This document shows, piece after piece, positions 26,380 to 38,010 of a stretch of DNA of 64,000 bases (position 1 is its first letter; the number at the start of each line of letters is the position of its first letter). Location of the stretch: positions 2,108,001 to 2,172,000 of the forward strand of contig NZ_CP059067.1 in the NCBI RefSeq assembly GCF_017795745.1, written 5' to 3'. Under the pieces are notes generated by a model. The model searched no databases and was not told the origin of the DNA. It saw only the letters and a list, made by a program, of their open reading frames with translations. The translations under genes and the position numbers were made by a program. The stretch is from Rhizobacter sp. AJA081-3 (lineage in GTDB: Bacteria; Pseudomonadota; Gammaproteobacteria; Burkholderiales; Burkholderiaceae_C).

Positions 26380-27717
26380 ATGAGCCTTGTCTTCCCCCAT
26401 ACCTTCGTGCCCTGGTTCCGCCATGTCGCGCCGCACATCCACGCCTACCGGGGCAAGACCTTCGTCGTCGCCATCGCCGGCGAGCTGATCGCCGCCGGCA
26501 AGCTCGGCAGCTTCGCGCAGGACCTGGCCATCCTGCAGGCCATGGGCATCAAGCTGGTGCTGGTGCACGGCTTCCGGCCGCAGGTCAACGAACAGCTGCG
26601 CGTGAAGGGCCACGAATCGCGCTACAGCCACGGGCTGCGCATCACCGACGCGATCGCGCTCGACTGCGCCCAGGAGGCCGCCGGCCAGCTGCGCTTCGAG
26701 ATCGAAGCCGCCTTCTCGCAGGGCCTGCCGAACACGCCGATGGCCAATGCCATCGTGCGCGTCGTGTCGGGCAACTTCCTCACCGCGCGGCCAGTCGGCA
26801 TCGTCGACGGCGTGGACTTCATGCACAGCGGCGTGGTGCGCAAGGTCGACGCCGCGGCGATCCGTCGTGTCATCGACATCGGCTCGATGGTGCTGCTGTC
26901 GCCCTTCGGCTTCTCGCCCACCGGCGAGGCCTTCAATCTGACGATGGAAGACGTGGCCACCAGCGCGGCGGTCGCGCTGCAGGCCGACAAGCTGCTCTTC
27001 ATCACCGAGGTGCCCGGCATCCGCGAGCGCCTGGACGACCCGGAAAGCGGCATCGACACCGAGCTCGCGCTGGCCGATGCCGAGCGGCTGCTCTCGGCCC
27101 TGCCCGCGCCCACGCAACCCACCGACACCGCCTTCTACCTGCGCCACTGCGTGAAGGCCTGCCAGGGCGGCGTGGAGCGCTCGCACATCCTGCCCTTCGC
27201 GGTGGACGGCGCGCTGCTGCTGGAGGTCTTCACGCACGACGGCATCGGCACCATGGTCGTCGACGAGAAGCTGGAAAGCCTGCGCGAGGCGACGGCGGAC
27301 GACATCGGCGGCATCCTTCAGCTCATCGAGCCGTTCGAGAGCGACGGCACCCTGGTCAAGCGCAGCCGCACCGAAATCGAGCGCGACATCGGCCACTACA
27401 CCGTGATCGAGCACGACGGCGTGATCTTCGGCTGCGCCGCGCTGTACGCCTACCCGGAGTCGCGCACGGCCGAACTGGCAGCGCTGACGGTGTCGCCCAA
27501 CGTGCAGGGCCAGGGCGACGGCGAGCGCATCCTCAAGCGCGTCGAGCAGCGCGCCAAGGCGATGGGTCTGGAGAGCATCTTCGTGCTCACCACCCGCACG
27601 ATGCACTGGTTCATCAAGCGAGGCTTCGTCCAGGTCGACCCGGACTGGCTGCCCGAGGCGCGCAAGCGCAAGTACAACTGGGACCGGCGCTCGCAGGTCC
27701 TCGTCAAGAAACTTTGA
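26380..27717 (+). CDS. argA: N-acetylglutamate synthase ArgA
   Basis: This 445-residue enzyme makes N-acetylglutamate from glutamate and acetyl-CoA, the first step of arginine synthesis. Residues 1-290 form an amino-acid-kinase-fold domain (arginine sensing, '[18 protein letters not shown]'); residues 295-445 form the GNAT acetyltransferase domain ('[19 protein letters not shown]'). Both lobes and the length match E. coli ArgA. The ATG at 26380 was chosen because the family starts there. The next gene, yggX, is 14 bases downstream. Confidence 0.94.
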   Translation: MSLVFPHTFVPWFRHVAPHIHAYRGKTFVVAIAGELIAAGKLGSFAQDLAILQAMGIKLVLVHGFRPQVNEQLRVKGHESRYSHGLRITDAIALDCAQEAAGQLRFEIEAAFSQGLPNTPMANAIVRVVSGNFLTARPVGIVDGVDFMHSGVVRKVDAAAIRRVIDIGSMVLLSPFGFSPTGEAFNLTMEDVATSAAVALQADKLLFITEVPGIRERLDDPESGIDTELALADAERLLSALPAPTQPTDTAFYLRHCVKACQGGVERSHILPFAVDGALLLEVFTHDGIGTMVVDEKLESLREATADDIGGILQLIEPFESDGTLVKRSRTEIERDIGHYTVIEHDGVIFGCAALYAYPESRTAELAALTVSPNVQGQGDGERILKRVEQRAKAMGLESIFVLTTRTMHWFIKRGFVQVDPDWLPEARKRKYNWDRRSQVLVKKL

Positions 27718-27731
27718 AAAGGAGTTCGACC

Positions 27732-28004
27732 ATGGCCCGTACCGTGCAGTGCACCTACCTCAAGAAGGAAGGCGAAGGCCTGGACTTCGCGCCCTACCCC
27801 GGCGAACTGGGCAAGCGCATCTACAACGAGGTCAGCAAGGAAGCCTGGGCGCTCTGGATGAAGCACCAGACGATGCTGGTCAACGAGAACCGACTGAACC
27901 TCGCCGACCAGCGCGCCCGCCAGTACCTCGCGCGGCAGATGGAGAGCTTCTTCTTCGGGCAAGGCGCCGAGCAGCCGGCCGGCTACGTTCCGCCGGCGCC
28001 CTGA
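27732..28004 (+). CDS. yggX: Fe(2+)-trafficking protein YggX
   Basis: This 90-residue protein protects iron-sulfur clusters from oxidation and is proposed to move Fe(II). The family pattern is fully present: '[15 protein letters not shown]' (with the conserved Cys7), '[18 protein letters not shown]' and '[13 protein letters not shown]'. AAAGGAG seven to ten bases before the ATG is a strong ribosome site. It is co-directional with argA; just downstream is a putative iron-regulated gene. Confidence 0.94.
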   Translation: MARTVQCTYLKKEGEGLDFAPYPGELGKRIYNEVSKEAWALWMKHQTMLVNENRLNLADQRARQYLARQMESFFFGQGAEQPAGYVPPAP

Positions 28005-28041
28005 GGCTGCTCCGGCTTTGATGCCGGTCAAACAAACACTA

Positions 28042-28059
28042 GTGAGAACCATTCGCGTT
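28042..28059. promoter_or_regulatory. Candidate Fur box
   Basis: GTGAGAACCATTCGCGTT resembles the Fur-binding pattern ATGAGAATCATTCTCATT in 14 of 18 positions by eye. It lies 39 bases before a ferric-iron binding protein gene, and a TAGAAT (-10-like) follows at 28066. Iron regulation is thus expected but not shown. Confidence 0.5.
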
Positions 28060-28097
28060 TAGAACTAGAATGCGGGCATCCGACCTCTGGAGCCCGC

Positions 28098-29141
28098 ATG
28101 ACCTACCACCGCACACTCGTCGCCGCCCTGGCGACTCTCGCCACCGCCCTGCCGCTGGCCGCCTCGGCCCAGGAGAAGGTGCTGAACCTCTACTCGGCCC
28201 GCCATTACCAGACGGACGAGGCGCTCTACGCGAACTTCAGCAAGGCCACCGGCGTGCGCATCAACCGCGTCGACGCCGACGATGCCGGCATCCTGGCGCG
28301 CCTGAAGAGCGAGGGCACCGCCAGCCCGGCCGACGTGATCCTGCTGGTCGACGCCGCGCGCCTGTGGCGCGCCGAGACCGATGGCCTGTTTCAGCCGGTG
28401 AAGTCGGCCCTGCTCGAGTCGCGCATTCCCGCCACGCTGCGCGGCGCGGACACCGGCCAGGGCTCGCAGTGGTTCGGCTTCTCGACCCGCGGCCGGGTGA
28501 TCGTCTACAACAAGGCCAGCGTGGCCAAGGCCGACGCCGACACCTACGAGGAACTCGGCGACCCGAAGAACAAGGGCAAGGTCTGCACGCGCTCGGGCTC
28601 GCACCCGTACAACCTGTCGCTGTTCGGCGCCGTCATGCAGCACCTGGGCGAGCCGGCCACCGAGGCCTGGCTCAAGGGCATGGTCGCCAACATGGCGCGC
28701 GCGCCCAAGGGCGGCGATACCGACCAGATCAAGGCCGTGGCCAGCGGCGAATGCCAGATCGCGCTGACCAATACCTATTACCTCGCCCGCATGATGCGGT
28801 CTTCCAACCCGGACGACCGGGCCGTGGTCGAAAAGGTCGGCGTGGTTTTCCCCAATCAGTCGAGCTGGGGCACGCATGTGAATATCGCCGGCGCCGGCGT
28901 TGCGAAGAATTCCCCGAACCGCGCCGCCGCGCAGCAGTTTCTCGAATACCTCGCCAGCGAGCAGGCTCAGGCCTATTTCGCGGACGGCAACAACGAATGG
29001 CCGGTGGTCGCCGGGGCGAAAACCACCAACCCGGCGCTGGATGCGCTGGGGCCTTTCAAGGCCGAGACGATTCCGGTGTCCGTCACGGGCATGAACCAGA
29101 CCAAGGTGCAGCAAATGCTCGACCGGGTGGGCTACAAGTAA
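28098..29141 (+). CDS. Periplasmic Fe(III) ABC transporter substrate-binding protein
   Basis: This 347-residue protein has a Sec signal peptide (about residues 1-24, 'TLATALPLAASAQEK') and the two-lobe binding fold of the FbpA/FutA/AfuA class. 'VLNLYSARHYQTDEALY' starts lobe one; 'SSWGTHVNIAGAGV' and 'NTYYLARM' supply Tyr ligands of the ferric site. It captures Fe(III) in the periplasm for an ABC importer. The permease and ATPase genes are not in this window. A possible Fur box precedes it. Confidence 0.9.
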   Translation: MTYHRTLVAALATLATALPLAASAQEKVLNLYSARHYQTDEALYANFSKATGVRINRVDADDAGILARLKSEGTASPADVILLVDAARLWRAETDGLFQPVKSALLESRIPATLRGADTGQGSQWFGFSTRGRVIVYNKASVAKADADTYEELGDPKNKGKVCTRSGSHPYNLSLFGAVMQHLGEPATEAWLKGMVANMARAPKGGDTDQIKAVASGECQIALTNTYYLARMMRSSNPDDRAVVEKVGVVFPNQSSWGTHVNIAGAGVAKNSPNRAAAQQFLEYLASEQAQAYFADGNNEWPVVAGAKTTNPALDALGPFKAETIPVSVTGMNQTKVQQMLDRVGYK

Positions 29142-29235
29142 TCCACCGGGAATCTCCTGAGGATTCATTTCAGCGGGATTGACGCCCTGTCCCTAGAATG
29201 CGGCAGCCGGGCATATTCGACCCGGGGAGTCGCAC

Positions 29236-29541
29236 ATGGCCACGCTGCAAGAGCTGCTGACGCAGAAAGAAGTCCTCGAGCGCGAAATCGAGCAAACCAA
29301 GAAGCGCGACCGCGCCGAGGCCATCGCCAAGGTGCGGGCGCTGATGGCGGAATACGGCCTGACCTTGTCAGACCTCGGCACCAAGGCGGCACCTGCGGCG
29401 CGCCAGGGCGCACGCACCAAGGTACCCGCCAAATACCGTGACGCGTCCACCGGCGACAGCTGGAGCGGCCGCGGGCTGCAGCCCAAGTGGCTCAAAGCAG
29501 CGTTGGCTGCGGGCCGCAAGATGGACGACTTCAAGGTCTGA
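29236..29541 (+). CDS. H-NS family nucleoid-associated protein
   Basis: This 101-residue protein has an N-terminal coiled coil ('LLTQKEVLEREIEQTKKRDR') for dimerisation and a C-terminal DNA-binding domain with 'KYRDASTGDSWSGRGLQPKW'. That C-terminal motif matches the H-NS/BpH3 proteins of beta-proteobacteria, which bind the minor groove of AT-rich DNA and silence foreign genes. Length is normal for the short type. It is preceded by GGGGAG, a good ribosome site. Confidence 0.93.
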   Translation: MATLQELLTQKEVLEREIEQTKKRDRAEAIAKVRALMAEYGLTLSDLGTKAAPAARQGARTKVPAKYRDASTGDSWSGRGLQPKWLKAALAAGRKMDDFKV

Positions 29542-29572
29542 CCGGCAGCGCTGCCCGGCCATCGGATCCGGC

Positions 29573-32563
29573 ATGCCCAGCATCCGCCTTCCTCGAGTCA
29601 CGCCGCTTCCGGCGCGCTGGGACGGGTTGTGGCTCGTCTGGGGCCTGGTGCTGGCCGCGGCGTACTACGCCAGCGGCATGTTCGGGTTGGCCACGCCGCA
29701 GATCGGCGCCCATGTCAGCCTGATATGGCCGGCGGCCGGGCTGGCCTTCGCTGCGCTGGTGCGATTGGGGCCGGGCATGTGGCCGGCGGTCGCGCTGGGC
29801 GCGCTGCCGGTGGCCTTGTCGACCGGCTTGCCGCTGTGGGCGGCCGTCCTGACCGCGCTGGGCAACGCTGCCGGGCCTGCGCTGGCTGCCGAATCGCTGC
29901 GCCGGCACGGCCTGCACACCAACCTCGACCGCCGCCAGGACCTGTGGCGCTTTGGCCTGGGCGCCGGCGCGGCGACGTTGGTCAGCGCGACCAACGGCAC
30001 CTGCTGGCTGGTTCTCAGCGGCGCCCTGCCCTGGACGCTGGCACCCGCCGCCTGGGCTTCCTGGTGGCTGGGCGATCTGATGGGTGTCATCGTCGTCGGT
30101 GTGCCGCTGCTCACCGCATCGCGCGCGACGCTTCGCCGCGCTTTCGGCGATTGGCGCTGGGTGCCGGGCTTGCTGCTGGCCGGTGGATCGGTGGCCGGAG
30201 CCTGGTTCTCGTTCCGCGGCCAGCCGGGGGTCGTCTCGCCCCTGCTGTTCCTGCCCTATCTGCTGCTCGGCTGGCTCGCCTTGCGCAGCGGCGTGTTCGC
30301 CGCTTCCGCCACCGTGCTGCTGCTGGCGGTGATGTCGGTCGTCGCGACCTTGACCTCCCACGGGCCGTTCGCCGGAGCCGACGCGCCGGCCGCGCTGGCG
30401 ATGCTTGCCGGCTACATCGCCACGCTGTCGGCGCTGCCGATGCTCGTCACGGCGCTGGTCGGCGAACTTTCCGCCACCGAGGATCGCTGGCAGCTCGCGC
30501 TGGCCGCCTCCAACCTCGGCGTCGGCGACTGGGACCTGCGCCGAGGCATGCTCGACTTCTCGCCGCGCTGGCTCGACTTGCTGGACCTCCCGGCGCGCCC
30601 GCGCGGCCACCCGGCCGACGTGTTCTGGTCGCGCATCCATCCCGACGAGCTCGCGTCCGTGCAGCAGATGCTCGAATCGCTTCGCAACCCAGGTTCGGAG
30701 CAGTTCCGCACCGAGTGCCGCATGAGGCGGGGCGATGGCAGCTGGCACTGGTTCGAACTCAACGCGCTGGTGGCCGACCGCAGCGCGGCCGGCGAGCCGA
30801 TGCGCGTGGTCTGCACCGCGCGAGATATCAGCAACGAACGCGACGCCTCGGAGCGCCAGCAGGTCGCCGACAGCCTGTTCCGTCAACTGCATGAGGGGCT
30901 GCTGGTCACGGATGCGCAGCACCGCGTGATCGAGACCAACCCGACCTTCTGCCGCATCACCGGCTTCAATCGCGAAGAACTGCTCGGGCGGGTGCCCGTC
31001 CTGCTGCTGGGCGGCACCTCGGCGGACGGCGAACCCGGGCCGTCCGAAGCCATGCGACAGGGCCTGGCCGACGAAGGCATGTGGCGCGGCGAGGTCGTGC
31101 ACCAGAGGCCGGACGGCGCGTTCCGCGAGCTCGAGCTCACCGTCTCGGCCGTGCGCGGGCACGACGGCTCGGTGCGCAGCCACGTGGTGGCCGTATCGGA
31201 CATCACCCAGTCGCGCCAGCAGCAGGAGCGCCTGGAGCGCCAGGCCCATTTCGACGAGCTGACCGGCCTGCCCAACCGCGTCAAGCTGGCCAGCCTGCTG
31301 CAGGCAGCGCTCGAGACGAGCCAGCGAGAGGGTTCGCTGCTCACCGTGTGCCACCTCGACATCGATCATTTCAAGGCCATCAACGAGCTGCACGGCCACG
31401 ACGCCGGCAACGCGCTCCTGGTCAAGCTGTCGGAGCGCATCCAGGCGTCGCTGCGCTCCTGGGCTGGCGGGGACGACGTGGCCGCGCGCGTGGGCGGCGA
31501 CGAGTTCGCCCTGCTGTTGCGCACCGCCACGCTGCGCGAGAGCCACCACGCTGTCGAGCGGGTCCTGCAACAGATCGCGATGCCCTGCGACGTGGGCCTG
31601 GCCGGCGGGCCGCTCGCCGTGACCGCCAGTATCGGCGCCACCGTGTTCCCTTACGACCGCGCCGACGGCGAGGCCCTGCTTCGCCACGCCGACCAGGCGA
31701 TGTACGGTGCCAAGCAGGCGGGGCGCAACGGCTACCTCTTCTTCGACGCCGAACAGGACCGCCGCACCAAGGACCGTTTCGTGGCCCTGGGCCGCGTGCA
31801 GGAGGCGCTGGACGCATCGGAGTTCAGCCTGCACTACCAGCCCAAGGTCGACATGCGGCAAGGCCGCGTGCTCGGCGCCGAAGCGCTGCTGCGCTGGAAC
31901 CACCCGGAGCACGGACTCGTTCCTCCGGGGCAGTTCCTGCCGCTGGTCGAACACACCGGGCTGGGCATCGCACTGGGCCGCTGGGTGCTCGCGCAAGGTG
32001 TCTCGCAGCTGGCGGCCTGGCAGCGCGACGGCCTGGACATCACCGTCAGCATCAACGTCTCGGCACGCCACCTGCAAGAGCCGGCCTTCGCCGACGAGCT
32101 GGCCGAGCTGCTCGCCCCGCACGGCCCCGACGTGGCCCGGCACCTGGTGCTGGAGGTGCTGGAGACTGCCGCGCTGGCCGACATCGACTACACCTGCGAG
32201 CTGATGCAGCGCTGCCGGGCGCTGGGCGTGCGCTTCGCGCTCGACGACTTCGGCACCGGCTACTCGACATTCACCTACCTGAAGCGCCTGCCGCTGGACA
32301 TGCTGAAGATCGACCGTTCCTTCGTGAACCAGATGCTCGAGGACCACCAGGACCTGGCCATCGTCGAGGGCGTCATCGCGCTGTCGCGCACCTTCAGCTG
32401 CGAAGTGGTCGCCGAGGGTGTGGAGACGCCGGCGCAGGCGCAACGGCTCATCGAGCTGGGTTGCGGCATCGGCCAGGGCAACGGCATCGCCGCCGCGATG
32501 CCCTCCGAGCAGCTGCCCGGCTGGGTGCGCGCCTACAAGGGGCAGATGACGGCCGGCGCGTAG
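29573..32563 (+). CDS. MASE1-PAS-PAS-GGDEF-EAL cyclic-di-GMP protein
   Basis: This protein has 996 residues. An N-terminal MASE1-type membrane sensor (about residues 15-300, eight hydrophobic segments) is followed by two PAS domains (about 305-430 and 435-560). A GGDEF domain follows with an intact GGDEF at 641-645, then an EAL domain with EALLRW at 770-775 plus 'DDFGTGYSTFTYLKRLP'. Both synthesis and breakdown of cyclic-di-GMP look possible. The ATG at 29573 begins just before the first membrane helix. It ends only 21 bases before dnaG. Confidence 0.92.
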   Translation: MPSIRLPRVTPLPARWDGLWLVWGLVLAAAYYASGMFGLATPQIGAHVSLIWPAAGLAFAALVRLGPGMWPAVALGALPVALSTGLPLWAAVLTALGNAAGPALAAESLRRHGLHTNLDRRQDLWRFGLGAGAATLVSATNGTCWLVLSGALPWTLAPAAWASWWLGDLMGVIVVGVPLLTASRATLRRAFGDWRWVPGLLLAGGSVAGAWFSFRGQPGVVSPLLFLPYLLLGWLALRSGVFAASATVLLLAVMSVVATLTSHGPFAGADAPAALAMLAGYIATLSALPMLVTALVGELSATEDRWQLALAASNLGVGDWDLRRGMLDFSPRWLDLLDLPARPRGHPADVFWSRIHPDELASVQQMLESLRNPGSEQFRTECRMRRGDGSWHWFELNALVADRSAAGEPMRVVCTARDISNERDASERQQVADSLFRQLHEGLLVTDAQHRVIETNPTFCRITGFNREELLGRVPVLLLGGTSADGEPGPSEAMRQGLADEGMWRGEVVHQRPDGAFRELELTVSAVRGHDGSVRSHVVAVSDITQSRQQQERLERQAHFDELTGLPNRVKLASLLQAALETSQREGSLLTVCHLDIDHFKAINELHGHDAGNALLVKLSERIQASLRSWAGGDDVAARVGGDEFALLLRTATLRESHHAVERVLQQIAMPCDVGLAGGPLAVTASIGATVFPYDRADGEALLRHADQAMYGAKQAGRNGYLFFDAEQDRRTKDRFVALGRVQEALDASEFSLHYQPKVDMRQGRVLGAEALLRWNHPEHGLVPPGQFLPLVEHTGLGIALGRWVLAQGVSQLAAWQRDGLDITVSINVSARHLQEPAFADELAELLAPHGPDVARHLVLEVLETAALADIDYTCELMQRCRALGVRFALDDFGTGYSTFTYLKRLPLDMLKIDRSFVNQMLEDHQDLAIVEGVIALSRTFSCEVVAEGVETPAQAQRLIELGCGIGQGNGIAAAMPSEQLPGWVRAYKGQMTAGA

Positions 32564-32584
32564 GCCAACGCGTAGACTAGGCTG

Positions 32585-34432
32585 GTGATCCCGAACGGCT
32601 TCATCCAGGACCTGCTTTCGCGCGCCGACATCGTCGATGTCGTGGGCCGCCACGTGCAGCTCAAGAAGGCCGGCATCAACCACAAGGGCCTGTGTCCCTT
32701 CCATGGCGAGAAGTCGCCCAGCTTCATCGTCAGCCCGACACGCCAGACCTACCACTGCTTCGGCTGCGGCGTGCACGGCAACGCGGTCGGTTTCCTGATG
32801 GAGCATGCCGGCCTGAGCTTTCCCGACGCGGTGCGCGAGCTGGCGCAGCAATACGGCATGACGGTGCCAGAAGACGACACCTCGCCCGCCGAGCGCGAAC
32901 GTGCTGCCGCGCGGAAGCAGCGCCAGGCGACCTTGAGCGACGTGCTCGCCAAGGCGGCCGAGCACTACCGGCGCGAGCTGCGCGGCAGCCCGCGCGCCAT
33001 CGACTACCTCAAGCGCCGCGGCCTGTCGGGCGAGATCGCCGCACGCTTCGGGCTGGGCTATGCGCCCGAAGGCTGGCGCAGCCTGGCCAGCGCCTTCCCG
33101 AAGTACGACGACCCGCTGCTGGAGGAAAGCGGCCTGGTGATCGCCAAGCCGTCCGACGACGGCAACGAGGCCGACACCAAGCGCTACGACCGCTTCCGCG
33201 ACCGCGTGATGTTCCCGATCCGCTCGGTGCAGGGCGAAGTCATCGGCTTCGGCGGCCGCGTCATCGACCAGGGCGAACCCAAGTACCTGAACTCGCCGGA
33301 AACGCCGGTGTTCAGCAAGGGGCGCGAGCTCTACGGCCTGTTCGAAAGCCGCACGGCAATCCGCCAGCGCGGCTTCGTGCTGGTCGTCGAAGGCTACATG
33401 GACGTGGTGGCGCTGGCCCAATCGGGCTTCGGCAATGCCGTGGCAACGCTGGGAACGGCCTGCACCGCGGAGCACGTGCAGAAGCTGTTCCGCTTCACCG
33501 AGTCGGTGGTGTTCAGCTTCGACGGCGACGCCGCCGGCCGCCGCGCCGCAGGCCGCGCTCTGGAGGCGAGCCTGCCACACGCCACCGACATGCGCACGGT
33601 GCGCTTCCTGTTCCTGCCCACCGAACACGACCCGGATTCCTACGTCCGCGAACTCGGCGCCGAGGCCTTCGAGGCCTGCATCGCGCAGGCGGTGCCGCTG
33701 TCGCGACAACTCGTCGAGGCCGCGGCTGAAGGTGTCGCCCTGGACAGCGCCGAGGGCCGCGCGCGCATGCTGGCCAACGCACGCCCCTTGTGGGGTGCGC
33801 TTCCCGAGGGCGCGCTCAGACGGCAGTTGCTCGGCGACCTGGCCACCCAGGCGAGGCTGCCGCTGTCGGAGCTTGAAACCCTTTGGGGGCTCTCCGCGCA
33901 AGGCCCCGCCAACGCCGGCGGCTTCGAGCGGCGGCCGGCCCGACGCGAGTTCCGCCGGCCGGAACGAGTCAGCCGCGCGGCGGCCAACCTGCTCGACCGC
34001 GCACTGTGGCTGTTGATACAGCGCGTCGAACTGTGGTCCGCCCTCGACGGCGAGGCACACGATCTTCTGGCGGGCCAGGCACTGCCCTACGGCGCGCTGT
34101 TCGCTCATCTCGAACGCGCGCTCCTAGAACATGGCCCGCAAACGCCAGCGGCCGTGCTCGACGACCTTCGTGCTCAGGCCCAGGCGATCGGCGGTGAAGT
34201 CGTGTTGTCGCGGATCTCCGAACTGCACGAACCCGAAGCATCGGCGGACCTGGCGGGCCAACTGGCCATCGTGATGGACCGGCTGCGCCTTCAGGCCATC
34301 GAGGACGAGCTGAAACAGTTGTTCGAGTCGGGAGATCTTTCCCCGGACGCGCAGCAGCGGGGCAAGGAACTGAGCCTGGACCGCGCCCGGCTGAAGGCAT
34401 CGCTCACCCAAGTGCAGGTTGGCACCGCCTGA
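32585..34432 (+). CDS. dnaG: DNA primase DnaG
   Basis: This 615-residue primase makes RNA primers for replication. The zinc-binding domain uses Cys37, His40, Cys58 and Cys61. The TOPRIM catalytic centre contains 'VVEGYMDVVALAQSG' and 'FSFDGDAAGRRAAGRA'. The C-terminal part that binds DnaB is present (about residues 450-615). It starts with GTG at 32585 after TAGACTAGGCTG; no strong ribosome site is visible. As in many bacteria, rpoD follows. Confidence 0.95.
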   Translation: MIPNGFIQDLLSRADIVDVVGRHVQLKKAGINHKGLCPFHGEKSPSFIVSPTRQTYHCFGCGVHGNAVGFLMEHAGLSFPDAVRELAQQYGMTVPEDDTSPAERERAAARKQRQATLSDVLAKAAEHYRRELRGSPRAIDYLKRRGLSGEIAARFGLGYAPEGWRSLASAFPKYDDPLLEESGLVIAKPSDDGNEADTKRYDRFRDRVMFPIRSVQGEVIGFGGRVIDQGEPKYLNSPETPVFSKGRELYGLFESRTAIRQRGFVLVVEGYMDVVALAQSGFGNAVATLGTACTAEHVQKLFRFTESVVFSFDGDAAGRRAAGRALEASLPHATDMRTVRFLFLPTEHDPDSYVRELGAEAFEACIAQAVPLSRQLVEAAAEGVALDSAEGRARMLANARPLWGALPEGALRRQLLGDLATQARLPLSELETLWGLSAQGPANAGGFERRPARREFRRPERVSRAAANLLDRALWLLIQRVELWSALDGEAHDLLAGQALPYGALFAHLERALLEHGPQTPAAVLDDLRAQAQAIGGEVVLSRISELHEPEASADLAGQLAIVMDRLRLQAIEDELKQLFESGDLSPDAQQRGKELSLDRARLKASLTQVQVGTA

Positions 34433-34456
34433 AGAGACGGAAGTTGCTTCGAGTTG

Positions 34457-34462
34457 TATAAT
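34457..34462 (+). promoter_or_regulatory. Candidate rpoD promoter -10 in the dnaG-rpoD spacer
   Basis: A perfect TATAAT lies in an AT-rich patch (TTGTATAATTAAAGG) just after dnaG. No good -35 hexamer is seen 16-18 bases upstream. The 296-base spacer 34433-34728 otherwise holds no gene that I can support. If used, this start would give rpoD a leader of about 260 bases, rich in C and GC, with several weak hairpins but no known riboswitch pattern. Confidence 0.5.
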
Positions 34463-34728
34463 TAAAGGCTTAGTACGCGCGGCAAGAGTGACAGCAGCAC
34501 CTCCGGGCCCCGGCCACCCTCTGACCCAGGGTCCCCTCCAAGGCCACCTTTCACCCGCAAGAGCTGCACCCTCCAGGATGTTCACGCCAGCTTGCCCGCC
34601 CGATGCCGAACTGTCTTCGAGCTGCCCATGGGCCGCAGCGGGACAGTTCCGCTTGCGCATGGGTTCGGCGCCTTCGCTGCCTTCGGGCCAGTGACGGCGT
34701 CCAGGCCACCTACCATCCGAGGATCCGC

Positions 34729-36957
<2,229 letters not shown>

Positions 36958-36985
36958 TCCGACCGACGGTGGCGCGCCACGGACG

Positions 36986-37009
36986 AAGGGCCCTCCAAGG
37001 GGCCCTTTT
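36986..37009 (+). terminator. Intrinsic terminator of rpoD
   Basis: AAGGGCCC, loop TCCAAG, GGGCCCTT then TT: an 8-bp perfect stem continuing into a T-run, 29 bases after the rpoD stop. Confidence 0.85.
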
Positions 37010-37069
37010 CCGTTCCGGAACCGGGCGTCCAGCGGATAAACTTTCGAGCATGCAGAGCCCGTCTCTCCG

Positions 37070-38008
37070 ATGACCCAGATCGTCCAGCGCACCATCCTGT
37101 TTGCCGACCTGCGCGGCAGTACCTCGCTGTACGAGACCATGGGCAATGCCGAGGCCACCGCCGTGGTGACGCAGAGCGTGTCCCTGCTCGCGCGCATCGT
37201 CGAGACCCTCGGCGGCCAGGTGGTGAAGACGCTCGGCGACGGCCTGATGGCGATGTTCGAGGCGCCCACTGAAGGGGTGCAGGCCGCCGACGAGATGCAC
37301 GAGTCGATGGAGCGCATCGGCGGCCCGGGCAGTGCGCTGCCGCAGCCGCTGAAGGTGCAGGTGGCGCTGGCCTGCGGCGAAGTCGTGGAGATGTCGGGCG
37401 ACGTCTTCGGTGACGCCGTCAACGTGGCCGCGCGGCTGCTCGACCATGCTGGCGACAACGAAACCCTGGTCACCGCCAACGTGCTGGCCGGCCTGGCGCC
37501 CATCGAGCGGCTGCGCTTTCGCAGCCTCGACCGCATGCAGCTGCGCGGGCGCGTGGAGCCGGTGCACGTGCACCTGCTGGAGGCCCAGCGCAACGCTGGC
37601 GACACCGCGGCCACCGCCTTCGGCGACCTCGCCCCGGCCCCCGAACCCGAAGGCATCCGGCTCGTCTGGACCACCCTGAACCGCATCTACAGCGGGGCCA
37701 GCCTGCCGGTGGTGCTCGGGCGCAGCCCGCAGGTCACCTACTGCATCGACGACACGCGGGTGTCGCGCTCGCATGCCCGCATCGACTGGCACGGCGGCAC
37801 CTTCCAGCTCACCGACCTCAGCTACAACGGCACCTACGTGCGCTTCGACCACGACCCGGAAGTGATCAGCCTGCGCCGCGGCACCTGCACACTGCACGGC
37901 AGCGGCCTGATCGGCCTGGGCACGCCACCCATCGAGGCCGATGGCCCCAGCGTGAGATTCGAGGTCATGAAGTTCGCGGATACGCAGCCGCACGACCTGT
38001 TGCGCTGA
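37070..38008 (+). CDS. Class III adenylate/guanylate cyclase domain fused to an FHA domain
   Basis: Residues 1-175 of this 312-residue protein form a cyclase homology domain. 'TILFADLRGSTSLYETMG' and 'KTLGDGLMAMFEAP' carry the metal-binding Asp residues, and 'GDVFGDAVNVAARLLD' carries the transition-state Asn/Arg. Residues 200-300 are an FHA phosphothreonine-binding domain ('VLGRSPQVTYCIDDTRVSRS', then 'SHARIDW' and 'LSYNGTYVRF'). It is cytoplasmic. It lies two bases before a giant sensor kinase gene, so the two are likely partners. Whether it makes cAMP or cGMP is not certain. Confidence 0.9.
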   Translation: MTQIVQRTILFADLRGSTSLYETMGNAEATAVVTQSVSLLARIVETLGGQVVKTLGDGLMAMFEAPTEGVQAADEMHESMERIGGPGSALPQPLKVQVALACGEVVEMSGDVFGDAVNVAARLLDHAGDNETLVTANVLAGLAPIERLRFRSLDRMQLRGRVEPVHVHLLEAQRNAGDTAATAFGDLAPAPEPEGIRLVWTTLNRIYSGASLPVVLGRSPQVTYCIDDTRVSRSHARIDWHGGTFQLTDLSYNGTYVRFDHDPEVISLRRGTCTLHGSGLIGLGTPPIEADGPSVRFEVMKFADTQPHDLLR

Positions 38009-38010
38009 CC

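Noticed and set aside
29531-34108. Very long open frame antisense to the GGDEF-EAL and dnaG genes
   Set aside because: Its translation is Arg/Ala/His/Gln-rich with no known motif; it is the GC-skew shadow of two clear genes on the plus strand.
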